Assembly: GCA_017405115.1 (NCBI GenBank)
Contig: JAFRBA010000244.1
Location: forward strand, 1 to 64,000
Reading direction: 5' to 3'
From: Kiritimatiellia bacterium
GTDB lineage: Bacteria > Verrucomicrobiota > Kiritimatiellia > RFP12 > UBA1067
Length of the DNA stretch: 64,000 nucleotides
Every line of letters begins with the position of its first letter. Positions within the stretch are counted from its first letter, which is position 1. This document shows positions 27,265 through 33,832 of this stretch, piece after piece. Below the pieces are notes generated by a model. It ran no database searches, had not been told where the DNA came from, and was given only the letters and a program-made list of their open reading frames with translations. The position numbers and the translations under genes are program-made.

Positions 27265-27975
27265 ATGGCAAAGAAGATACGCAAAGGCAACTTGAAACCG
27301 CAGAAGGTGGCGGAGGGCGAAAAAGATTTCGCCGCCGTGCTTGAGATCATTACGACGCATCGCTCACGGGCGTTGATGTCCGTGAACGTGGAGAGCTTGT
27401 TGACCTATTGGGAAATCGGCGCGTTCCTCTCGCCGCGTATCCATTCAGGGAGCTGGAGCAGGGCGATTGTCGGAAAACTTGCCGAGTACATCAAGCGTAA
27501 CCAGCCGGAACTGCGTGGGTACGGCAAGAGCAATCTCTACAATATGGCCAGAGTCTATGATGTGTTTTCCAGTTCAGGTTTCCTTGATCTGATGCAACGC
27601 CATCAAGACAAACTTCCATCACCACAGGACATTTTCCAATCGGCAACTGGAAAAAGTGACGAAGAGATGTTAGGCGATAACATTTTCCAGTTGGCAACTG
27701 GAAAATGTTTGCCGCCCGTACTTTCGGACATGGGGCAGCTTGAGTTCTATCTTGAGGCGCTTGACCGTGACGTCAAGAAGGAGAACGAAAATCCCTCCAT
27801 CGGGATAATCCTGTGCCGCGAGGCAAACCGCATCGTTGTCGAATACGCGATGTCTCGCGCGATGAGTCCTGTGATGGTCGCGCAATACAAGAGGCTGCTG
27901 ATCTCCAAGGAAGTCCTTCAGCGGACATTCGAGGAATACCTCGCCCTCCCGCAGAACATCGAGGAGGACGCATGA
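27265..27975 (+). CDS. DUF1016 (YhcG-like) protein lacking its nuclease core
   Basis: 236 aa from ATG 27265 (GGAGAGAG upstream). Residues about 25-100 are the DUF1016 N-terminal domain (LTYWEIGAFLS, GYGKSNLYNMARVYDVF). The end (GQLEFYLEALDRDVKKENENPSIGIILCREANRIVVEYAM) matches the end of the family's PDDEXK nuclease domain. The middle, which in full-length members (about 340-380 aa) carries most of the nuclease fold including the ELK-type active site, is replaced by about 45 residues encoded by two palindromic repeats. The protein is probably not an active nuclease. The RapZ-like N-terminal fragment overlaps its stop (ATGA). Confidence 0.7.
   Translation: MAKKIRKGNLKPQKVAEGEKDFAAVLEIITTHRSRALMSVNVESLLTYWEIGAFLSPRIHSGSWSRAIVGKLAEYIKRNQPELRGYGKSNLYNMARVYDVFSSSGFLDLMQRHQDKLPSPQDIFQSATGKSDEEMLGDNIFQLATGKCLPPVLSDMGQLEFYLEALDRDVKKENENPSIGIILCREANRIVVEYAMSRAMSPVMVAQYKRLLISKEVLQRTFEEYLALPQNIEEDA
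27630..27707. repeat. Two copies of a palindromic repeat inside the DUF1016 gene
   Basis: Units at 27630-27654 and 27681-27707 share CATTTTCCA and GGCAACTGGAAAA. The second is a near-perfect hairpin (12-bp arms CATTTTCCAGTT / AACTGGAAAATG around GGC). They are 51 nt apart, keeping frame, and each adds the peptide IFQxATGK. Confidence 0.8.
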
Positions 27976-28208
27976 TCGTCACCATCACATCCTTCTCGTT
28001 CACGCGTGGATTGCCGACGGAGGAAATGGCAATTGGCAACATTGGGACTCGGCACTCGCTACGCTCGGCGTGTTCGCTGCCCCATGGGTCGCGAACCCCC
28101 GCAAGGGGCGGTTACGGCAACATTCCCACCCTGGCAACAGTTACCACGTTCGACTGTCGGGCAATGCCGAATCCGCACCGGGACAAATCGCTGCGCGGGG
28201 CGCTCTAA
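27972..28208 (+). pseudogene. N-terminal part of the same RapZ-like protein, with an inserted repeat
   Basis: ATG 27972 overlaps the DUF1016 stop. The frame begins ITSFSFTRGLP and later reads TTFDCRAMPNPHRDKSLRG, the N-terminal strands of a RapZ C-terminal-type domain (SF-x-Y-x-x-G-x-P and FDCR-x-x-PNP). Between them lies a GC-rich insert (about 28045-28115, containing CGAACCCCCGCAAGGGGCGG). The frame then stops after SLRGAL. The remainder of the protein is the fragment at 26708-27088, which lies upstream. Confidence 0.6.
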
Positions 28209-28220
28209 ATTGGAGACCGT

Positions 28221-28568
28221 ATGGCAATGAACGTTCAAAAGCAGATTGCAAAGAAGTTCGTCGAATACTGGACTTTTCAGCGCGGGAGCGAGAAAGGCGA
28301 GGATCAGCAGTTCTGGAACTCGCTTCTTGGCGAAGTGCTGGGCTTGGAGGACGTGAAATCCCATGTCCAGTACCAAGTGCCCGTTCCCATGAAAGGCACG
28401 ACGAAGTTCCTCGATGAAGTTTTCACAGTCCCCGACGGTTCGCCTCACGAAGACAAGGAGCGATTTGTCGAGATGGTGAACGATGCTTTGCTGCAAAGGG
28501 CGTATTACAAAGACATGTGGGATGAGTGCGAAGGAACCGCAAGGAGCGGTAATAAAGTGGGGAGATAA
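28221..28568 (+). CDS. Truncated N-terminal fragment resembling an MmeI-type DNA methyltransferase
   Basis: 115 aa. The first 70 residues (KKFVEYWTFQRGSEKGEDQQ, FWNSLLGEVLGLED) resemble the N-terminal region of large MmeI/type IIG-like restriction-modification proteins, which begin with FVxYW and KGExQxFWxSLL. The rest (VPDGSPHEDKERFVEMVNDALLQ...) does not continue that family and the frame ends early. No methylase motifs are present. Probably a relic joined to unrelated sequence. It could still be a small free-standing protein. Confidence 0.5.
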   Translation: MAMNVQKQIAKKFVEYWTFQRGSEKGEDQQFWNSLLGEVLGLEDVKSHVQYQVPVPMKGTTKFLDEVFTVPDGSPHEDKERFVEMVNDALLQRAYYKDMWDECEGTARSGNKVGR

Positions 28569-28657
28569 CCCGAACGCCTAACACAAGAATCAGTTTCAAG
28601 AAAGGATGATAACATGGAAGACCTAAGCCTGCTGGCGCTTTGCACATCGGCGATTAA

Positions 28658-28666
28658 TGGTATAAT
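28658..28666 (+). promoter_or_regulatory. TGGTATAAT promoter of fic
   Basis: TGGTATAAT ends at 28666, 6 nt before a GTG at 28673 that opens a 14-codon leader ORF overlapping fic. A 20-codon ORF from ATG 28614 (ribosome-binding site AAAGGA) reads through this promoter and also ends at 28676. Confidence 0.7.
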
Positions 28667-28672
28667 ATGCGC

Positions 28673-28717
28673 GTGAACTTGAAAGACGAGATAGTGACGG
28701 AGTTAAGACGTGGTTGA
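28673..28717 (+). CDS. 14-codon leader ORF overlapping fic
   Basis: GTG 28673 starts a 14-residue ORF (MNLKDEIVTELRRG, first codon GTG) ending at TGA 28715-28717, eight bases inside the fic gene (GTG 28710). As at lysA and tadC, the start codon lies only 6 nt from the -10, so translation would be leaderless. A GACGGAG stretch near its end can serve as the fic ribosome-binding site. Confidence 0.35.
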   Translation: MNLKDEIVTELRRG

Positions 28718-29717
28718 CGTTAGCGAGATAGCGCGTTTTACGCCGGGCGAAAGGACGCTGCAGCTGGTGATTGACATCGCCGCGGCGCTTGAGCGCTATC
28801 GCATCGTCATGGAAGGACCGGCTGGAGTGCGGCTCAGAAAGCTGAACCATATCCGCACGATTCGCGGCACGACGGCAATCGAAGGCAACACGCTGACGGA
28901 AGGCCAGGTGACGGACATCATCGCCGGCAAACGTGTCGCCGGCTCAAAGCGCGAAATAGACGAAGTGAAGGGCGCTCATGCGGCCTATTCAAAGGTCGAG
29001 GCGTTCGATCCGCTGTCGTCCCGGGCGCTTTTGCGGGCGCATGCGCTGATGACGAAGAGCCTGGTCGAGAACCCCGGCAAATGGCGCAAATGCAACGTCG
29101 GTGTCTTCAACGCCAGCGGAAAGGCAATGCATCACGCGCCGACATGGGACCAGGTGCCGTTTTTGATGAAGGATCTCTTCGGCTGGCTGAAGCGTTCAAA
29201 GGACGCTCCGCTGGTGAAGAGCTGCATCTTTCATTTTGTCTTCGAGACGATCCACCCGTTTCCCGACGGAAACGGAAGGATGGGGCGTCTCTGGCAGACC
29301 GTGATACTCGGCCGGTGGAATCCGCTATTCTACGCTTTGCCGATAGAGAATATGGTGTTATGCCACCAGCGTCGATACTACCAGACGCTTCATTCTGCCC
29401 AGAAGTCGGGCGATGCCCGCGTCTTCGTCGATTTCATGCTCGACATGATCCTTCGGACGCTGAAGGCGAGGGGCGAGAGGCAAGGTGGTAAGAAAAAGGT
29501 GGTAAGAAAAGGTGGTAAGAAAACCGCCGACCTGCTTATCGAGCTAATACGCGGCAACCCGAAGATAACCTTTGCGGAAATGGTCTCCGCGACAGGCGTT
29601 TCCCGCAGCGCGATCCAGAAGCATATTGAACGACTCAAGGACGCACAGCGCCTTCGCCGCATAGGACCCGACAAGGGTGGGCATTGGGAAGTAATCGAAA
29701 CAAGGAGAAAACGATGA
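28710..29717 (+). CDS. Fic-domain AMP-transferase-like protein with C-terminal winged helix
   Basis: 335 aa. The Fic active-site motif HPFPDGNGRMGR is at residues 182-193, and an inhibitory alpha-helix motif TTAIEGN at 54-60 marks a class II, self-restrained Fic protein. Such enzymes transfer AMP (or another NMP) to a hydroxyl of a target protein. After residue 255 comes a Lys/Gly-rich linker encoded by a 14-nt tandem repeat, then a winged-helix domain (ITFAEMVSATGVSRSAIQKHIERL). The start is GTG 28710, since no ATG fits. TSCPD overlaps its stop. The target is unknown, and a regulatory or toxin role is possible. Confidence 0.85.
   Translation: MVDVSEIARFTPGERTLQLVIDIAAALERYRIVMEGPAGVRLRKLNHIRTIRGTTAIEGNTLTEGQVTDIIAGKRVAGSKREIDEVKGAHAAYSKVEAFDPLSSRALLRAHALMTKSLVENPGKWRKCNVGVFNASGKAMHHAPTWDQVPFLMKDLFGWLKRSKDAPLVKSCIFHFVFETIHPFPDGNGRMGRLWQTVILGRWNPLFYALPIENMVLCHQRRYYQTLHSAQKSGDARVFVDFMLDMILRTLKARGERQGGKKKVVRKGGKKTADLLIELIRGNPKITFAEMVSATGVSRSAIQKHIERLKDAQRLRRIGPDKGGHWEVIETRRKR
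29482..29523. repeat. Tandem repeat of AAGGTGGTAAGAAA inside fic
   Basis: Three head-to-tail copies of 14, 14 and 13 nt. The unit is not a multiple of three, so gain or loss of one copy would shift the frame after the Fic domain and remove the winged helix. The present copies encode GGKKKVVRKGGKK. Confidence 0.85.
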
Positions 29718-29965
29718 CTACATACAAGACAACTGGAACGTGTTCGCGGGCGATCAACTACGAGGTCGCGGACGGCGTAGTGACGAAGTGTGAGTTCGTC
29801 GGTGGATGCCCCGGCAATACGCAGGGCGTCGCGAAGCTCGTCGTCGGACGAAAGGTCGAGGAAGTTGTCGCGCTTCTGAAGGGCATACAGTGCCGCAACG
29901 GCACCTCCTGCCCCGACCAGCTCGCCCGCGCGCTTGCGGCGGAACGCACGATACCACAAGATTAA
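29714..29965 (+). CDS. TSCPD domain protein (TIGR03905-like)
   Basis: 83-aa small protein whose sequence (TGTCSRAINYEV, CEFVGGCPGNTQGVAKLVVGR, CRNGTSCPDQLARAL) is that of the stand-alone TSCPD family, related to the C-terminal domain of vitamin B12-dependent ribonucleotide reductases. Four conserved Cys suggest metal binding. Function is not established. It overlaps the fic stop (ATGA) with ribosome-binding site AAGGAG at 29702, so it is probably co-transcribed with fic. Confidence 0.85.
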   Translation: MTTYKTTGTCSRAINYEVADGVVTKCEFVGGCPGNTQGVAKLVVGRKVEEVVALLKGIQCRNGTSCPDQLARALAAERTIPQD

Positions 29966-29979
29966 GGGATGCAAGCAAT

Positions 29980-30330
29980 ATGAAAACCGGTTTTGACAAG
30001 TTCAGGAGATGGCGTCGCTGTTGTGTGGCGATCGCATGTGGTTTGCTGGTCGTTCTTCTTCTTGTCGCTATTATGTCGACATCTTCTGATTTTGTTCATA
30101 TTGATAATCGTAGCCTCCGTCGAATTGTAGGAGTTATTTGCTTGTTATGCGCGATCATGAATTTCATCACCTTGAATGCATTTAATAATTTACGCTGCCC
30201 GCACTGCGGTAAGTTTGTCATGTCAAAATGGCTGGGACGAGACGCAACAGGCCGCAATTGCGTCAGGCGAATAGCAAACCGCCTGCCGATTCGGTGTATT
30301 CACTGTGGAAAAGAGATAGCCACAGATTAA
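29980..30330 (+). CDS. Small membrane protein with a zinc-ribbon tail
   Basis: 116 aa from ATG 29980. Two hydrophobic helices (residues about 15-32 and 48-65) are followed by a tail with two CxxC pairs (CPHCGK and CIHCGK), a likely zinc ribbon on one side of the membrane. Base composition is more AT-rich than in neighbouring genes, a sign of a different origin. No family was recognised. Confidence 0.55.
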   Translation: MKTGFDKFRRWRRCCVAIACGLLVVLLLVAIMSTSSDFVHIDNRSLRRIVGVICLLCAIMNFITLNAFNNLRCPHCGKFVMSKWLGRDATGRNCVRRIANRLPIRCIHCGKEIATD

Positions 30331-30375
30331 AATTCCATTGTGATTTCGAATAGTATTAGGAAGGAGATGGACATC

Positions 30376-30667
30376 ATGTCAAGTGAAAGAGACTGGAAAC
30401 TGTTTCGCAAGAGACTGCCTGAATGGCAAGAGCGCTGCGTGCAGTCGCTCCTTAATGAGTATGCCGCCAGCAGAGAGCCCTTCGACGAAGTTCTGGAAAC
30501 TGGAAAAGCGGCTGAAGCAGGACGTTAGGCGCGTCGGTGTCCAGGCGGAAATGAGCCGTTCGAGTATGCATTTCAACCTGCTGTGTCTTCTCAACGAGAA
30601 AGTCATCACGACGTCAGACCTTGACGGCTTCAGCGAAGAGTTGGTGGCCTCTCTTGCGGAAATTTAA
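30376..30667 (+). pseudogene. Frameshifted small conserved protein, about 97 aa
   Basis: ATG 30376 (AAGGAG at 30361) opens SSERDWKLFRKRLPEWQERC, and the second frame carries FWKLEKRLKQDVRRVGVQAEMSRS then LDGFSEELV to the stop at 30667. Together the two parts look like one continuous small protein of a family found in gut bacteria. The change of frame falls between about 30462 and 30490, around the NEYAA codons. The function of the intact family is unknown to me. Could also be a sequencing indel. Confidence 0.5.
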
Positions 30668-30724
30668 GTCGGAAAACGAGCAGTAGACGATCTGCTTGTA
30701 TGACAGGGATGAGAAATAATGCAA

Positions 30725-30771
30725 AGTGAAAAGAACCTCCTTCGCGGTCTTTGCGTTCTTTGCGGCTAAAA
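30725..30771 (-). repeat. Dispersed repeat of the TTTTAGCCGCAAAGAACGCAAAG type
   Basis: Read on the minus strand this begins TTTTAGCCGCAAAGAACG and continues with AAGACCGCGAAGGAGG. The same type of sequence (TTTTAGCCACAAAGAAC...) occurs in the opposite orientation inside the UvrA-like gene at 44391. Here it sits just before tag. Confidence 0.65.
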
Positions 30772-30778
30772 CAAAACA

Positions 30779-31363
30779 ATGAAAAAGATACGCTGCCCAT
30801 ATTTCGAATTGAACGACCTTGAGCGCGCATACCACGACAAGGAGTGGGGGACGCCGTGCCGGAACGACCGCAGGCTCTTCGAGTACCTGATGTACGAGGT
30901 GCTGCAGTGCGGACTTAGCTGGGACACGATCATCCAGAAGCGTACGGCGTTCCGCATCGCGTTCGAGCGGTTCGATTTCGAGAAGATCGCCCGCTACGGC
31001 GAACGCGACGTCGCGCGCATCCTTGCCGTGCCGGGTATGATACGCTCGCGCCGCAAGATCGACGCCATCATCCACGACGCGCAACGCTTCATCGCGCTGC
31101 GCCGAGAATGCGGCACGTTCTCGAAGTGGCTCTGGGCGTTCACGGACGGCAAGACGCTTCATAATCCCGACAACGCGAAATCCGACGACTGGACCGCGCC
31201 GGCGCGCACGGAGCTTTCGGACCGAATCGCCGCCGAACTCAAGTCGCGCGGCTTCAAGTTCCTCGGATCGGTCACGGTCTATGCCTTTATGCAGTCCGTC
31301 GGGCTCGTCAACGACCACGCCCGCTTCTGCTTCCGCTACAGGGAACTTAAAAAGATGAAGTGA
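30779..31363 (+). CDS. tag: DNA-3-methyladenine glycosylase I, intact copy
   Basis: 194 aa, full length for the family. It excises 3-methyladenine from alkylated DNA in base excision repair. Zinc ligands correspond to Cys6 and His19 (RCPYFELND, AYHDKEWG) and His180/Cys184 (HARFC). The catalytic-region Glu lies in YHDKEWGTP. It lies inside the island bounded by two halves of a second tag gene (26283-26672 and 42696-42896), with similarity throughout and past the stop. There is no clear ribosome-binding site; a dispersed repeat occupies the upstream region. Confidence 0.9.
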   Translation: MKKIRCPYFELNDLERAYHDKEWGTPCRNDRRLFEYLMYEVLQCGLSWDTIIQKRTAFRIAFERFDFEKIARYGERDVARILAVPGMIRSRRKIDAIIHDAQRFIALRRECGTFSKWLWAFTDGKTLHNPDNAKSDDWTAPARTELSDRIAAELKSRGFKFLGSVTVYAFMQSVGLVNDHARFCFRYRELKKMK

Positions 31364-31420
31364 CGAGGCGGGCGCAGTTTCGCTCATCAAATATAACCAA
31401 AATCGAAAAGAAGGGAGAGA

Positions 31421-31909
31421 ATGGAAATGATTGAAGGATGTGACTGCAAGGTGAAACGCACACGGCTTGTGCGGATCGTTGACTGGCTGTGTGGTGCACT
31501 GTTGATTGGAATCACGCTCTGGGTGGTGTGTCACTACGCCGCGTTGCCAGACAGAATTCCCATTCATTACAACGCGGGTGGCGCCATTGATCGATATGGG
31601 AACAAGAGCATGATCTGGGTTCTGATGGCTTGCATGTGGGCTCCTGTTGGCATACTGTCGGCTGTAGAGTGTTTCCCGCGATTCTGGAATGTTCCGTTTA
31701 AGGTTACCATGGAAAACCATAGCCGGATGATGACTCTGACATGGCATTTCATAAGCACTACCAAGCTGCTTGTTGCGAGTTTGTTTGCGTATGTGGTTAT
31801 AATGTGCATGCGGGGAGAAAACCTGTCGGCGTGGTTCACGCCGATAATGTTAACGGTACTTTGTGCGAATTCTTTGTTCTGGGTCGTTCGACTTTTTCAG
31901 GCAAGATAA
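31421..31909 (+). CDS. DUF1648-type membrane protein
   Basis: 162 aa with four hydrophobic helices. The extracytoplasmic segment YAALPDRIPIHYNAGGAIDRYGNK is the DUF1648 signature, found in SdpI-like immunity and related membrane proteins. An immunity or signalling role is possible but not shown. The ribosome-binding site AAGGGAGAG precedes ATG 31421. Composition is AT-richer than in the flanking genes. Confidence 0.75.
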   Translation: MEMIEGCDCKVKRTRLVRIVDWLCGALLIGITLWVVCHYAALPDRIPIHYNAGGAIDRYGNKSMIWVLMACMWAPVGILSAVECFPRFWNVPFKVTMENHSRMMTLTWHFISTTKLLVASLFAYVVIMCMRGENLSAWFTPIMLTVLCANSLFWVVRLFQAR

Positions 31910-31954
31910 AGCATGGGTAAACTAAGATGAAAACCTAAAGCGAACGGAAAAACG

Positions 31955-32638
31955 ATGAAAAAGAACTTGCTCGGAATCGTTGGGGCACTGGCGGTTTTGC
32001 TGGCTGGGTGTGTGCAGATGGATGTCGCCGGGCGCGGCGGATTTGTCGCGCTCGCCGAGGCAGTGCCGGACGTTATCCTCGAGCCGCGTTACTATTCGAC
32101 ATACAACTTCGTCGGCGAACGCATCGACGGATACGAAGAGCCGTGCGCGCTTTTGACGAAGGAGGCCGCGCGTGCGCTCAAGGCGGCGAGCGACGACTGC
32201 GTGAGGCGCGGCTACAGGCTGAAGATATACGACGCCTACCGTCCGCAGCGGGCGGTCGCGCATTTCGTTCGCTGGGCGGCCGATGTCGGCGACACGCGGA
32301 TGAAGCCGTATTTCTACCGCGACCTCGACAAGTCCGTGCTGTTCGAGCGCGGCTACATCGCGGAGAAGTCGGGGCACAGCCGCGGCAGCACGGTGGACCT
32401 CACGCTCTTCGACATGAAAACCGGCAAGGAAGTCGACATGGGCGGCACGTTCGACTGGTTCGGCCTCGAATCGCATCCCGACTACAAAGAAGTAACCAAG
32501 GAGCAGTACGCCAACCGCATGCTTCTCCGCGAGATCATGCTTGCCCACGGCTTCAAGCCGCTCGCTGAGGAATGGTGGCACTTCACGCTCAAGAACGAGC
32601 CCTATCCCGACACCTACTTCGACTTTCCCGTGCGGTGA
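31955..32638 (+). CDS. VanX/DdpX-type D-Ala-D-Ala dipeptidase lipoprotein
   Basis: 227 aa. An N-terminal lipoprotein signal ends in LLAGC. The zinc motif SGHSRGSTVD (His-x6-Asp, about residues 139-148) and the EWWHF motif near 206 are those of M15D peptidases, which hydrolyse D-alanyl-D-alanine. A surface-anchored form is more likely to serve peptidoglycan peptide salvage or remodelling than vancomycin resistance, since no vanHA genes are nearby. Confidence in the family is high and in the role low. Confidence 0.85.
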   Translation: MKKNLLGIVGALAVLLAGCVQMDVAGRGGFVALAEAVPDVILEPRYYSTYNFVGERIDGYEEPCALLTKEAARALKAASDDCVRRGYRLKIYDAYRPQRAVAHFVRWAADVGDTRMKPYFYRDLDKSVLFERGYIAEKSGHSRGSTVDLTLFDMKTGKEVDMGGTFDWFGLESHPDYKEVTKEQYANRMLLREIMLAHGFKPLAEEWWHFTLKNEPYPDTYFDFPVR

Positions 32639-32739
32639 ATGCGCAAGCAGCGGTATTGCGCGCACTTGAATACGGAGATAAAGAAGAAGCACGACTGCTT
32701 GTCTTGCTAGAAAAATGTCAAAGAAAGGATATTCTTAAA

Positions 32740-33276
32740 ATGACAGATATGACAGAAAAAACGCTCGCGACGGAGCGGAAGTACACCGGGAAGATCATCA
32801 GCGTCGATCTTCTCGACATCGAACTGCCCGACGGACGCAAGGCGAAGCGCGAGGTGATCCGCCACGGCAACGCCGTCGCGATACTTGCGCGGCGTCCCGA
32901 CGGCAAATTCGTGTTTGTGAAGCAGTACCGCAAGGCGGCGGAAGAGGCGCTCATCGAAGTCATCGCGGGCGGTCTCGAACCGGGCGAAGACCCGATAGAG
33001 GGCGCAAGGCGCGAGACCGCCGAGGAGACAGGCTACGAGGTTACGAGCATAAAGTTCCTCACGACGATCATCTGCACGCCGGGCTACTGCGAGGAGCGCA
33101 TCCACCTCTATTTCGCGGAGTTGTCCGAGACGGCGCACGCCCAGGACCAAGACCCGGACGAGAACGTCTATCCCGTTGTCCTCTCCGAGGCCGAAGTCGA
33201 GGACGCTATCCGCAACGGTACGATCTTCGATTCCAAGACTTTGTCCGCCTGGCTCTGCTGGAAGATCGCAAAGTAG
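32740..33276 (+). CDS. Nudix hydrolase, ADP-ribose pyrophosphatase-like
   Basis: 178 aa from ATG 32740 (AAAGGA upstream). The Nudix box GGLEPGEDPIEGARRETAEE (about 77-96) is complete, with the REx2EE core. The surrounding sequence (VKQYRKAAEEALIEVIAGGLE, CTPGYCEERIHLYFA) matches ADP-ribose or GDP-mannose pyrophosphatase types (NudF group). It hydrolyses a nucleoside diphosphate derivative in the cytoplasm; the exact substrate is not determined. Confidence 0.85.
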   Translation: MTDMTEKTLATERKYTGKIISVDLLDIELPDGRKAKREVIRHGNAVAILARRPDGKFVFVKQYRKAAEEALIEVIAGGLEPGEDPIEGARRETAEETGYEVTSIKFLTTIICTPGYCEERIHLYFAELSETAHAQDQDPDENVYPVVLSEAEVEDAIRNGTIFDSKTLSAWLCWKIAK

Positions 33277-33386
33277 GAATGGGCATGGACTTGAAATAAC
33301 AGTGGAGCCCTGCTCGTAGGAATGTATGAGGTCTCCGCGTAAAGGCACAATCGAGATGATTTCCCCTTGCATTGCGAAGGAAAATT

Positions 33387-33395
33387 TGGTTTAAT
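33387..33395 (+). promoter_or_regulatory. TGGTTTAAT promoter of the XRE regulator gene
   Basis: An extended -10 (TGGTTTAAT) is followed immediately by ATATG, as in several other promoters of the window. The regulator start lies 63 nt downstream. Confidence 0.5.
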
Positions 33396-33458
33396 ATGTC
33401 ACATATTCAAGGCATAAAGTTTGAAAGATGCGGTTTATGTCACAGGGGTGAGGCCTAA
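33396..33458 (+). CDS. 20-codon leader ORF overlapping the XRE gene
   Basis: ATG 33396 opens a 20-codon ORF containing CGLC, with stop TAA (33456-33458) overlapping the regulator ATG (TAATG). Its start abuts the -10 box, so leaderless translation would need a different -10 than the one proposed. It is therefore a weaker example than those at lysA, fic and tadC. Confidence 0.2.
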   Translation: MSHIQGIKFERCGLCHRGEA

Positions 33459-33817
33459 TGAATAGGATAGATGACATATCAGATGAAGCCCTGCTGAAGG
33501 AGGTTGGGCGCCGAATTGCGTATTTGCGTATTTCTGCGAAGATGAAGCAAAGAGAGTTGGCCGCGAAGGCCGGTCTGTCGCGCTATGCGCTTTCTCGTCT
33601 TGAGAACGGCGCAGGCGGCATTCGCCTCGATTCTTTTCTTTCGGTTCTTCGCTGCCTCAATGTCTTGAATAAGCTGTCGATCTTACTGCCGGAGCCAGCT
33701 CCGACGCCGCTCCAGGTTGCGGAACTGGAAAAACATGCGATGAAAATGCCAAAGCGCGTACGGACTGTTCGTGCCAGGACAGAACGCACGTGGGGCGATG
33801 GGCAGCCTGCGCAATGA
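33458..33817 (+). CDS. XRE-family HTH regulator, HipB-like
   Basis: 119 aa. An HTH_3 domain occupies residues about 12-68 (VGRRIAYLRISAKMKQRELAAKAGLSRYALSRLENG). A basic C-terminal tail follows. It directly precedes remains of hipA, so it was probably the HipB antitoxin and autorepressor of a HipBA toxin-antitoxin pair. It may survive without its toxin. Confidence 0.8.
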   Translation: MNRIDDISDEALLKEVGRRIAYLRISAKMKQRELAAKAGLSRYALSRLENGAGGIRLDSFLSVLRCLNVLNKLSILLPEPAPTPLQVAELEKHAMKMPKRVRTVRARTERTWGDGQPAQ

Positions 33818-33832
33818 CGAAGAGGAATCGAG

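Noticed and set aside
31955..32638. VanX as evidence of vancomycin resistance
   Set aside because: No vanH or ligase gene is nearby, and the protein is a lipoprotein, which points to peptidoglycan turnover outside the cytoplasm.
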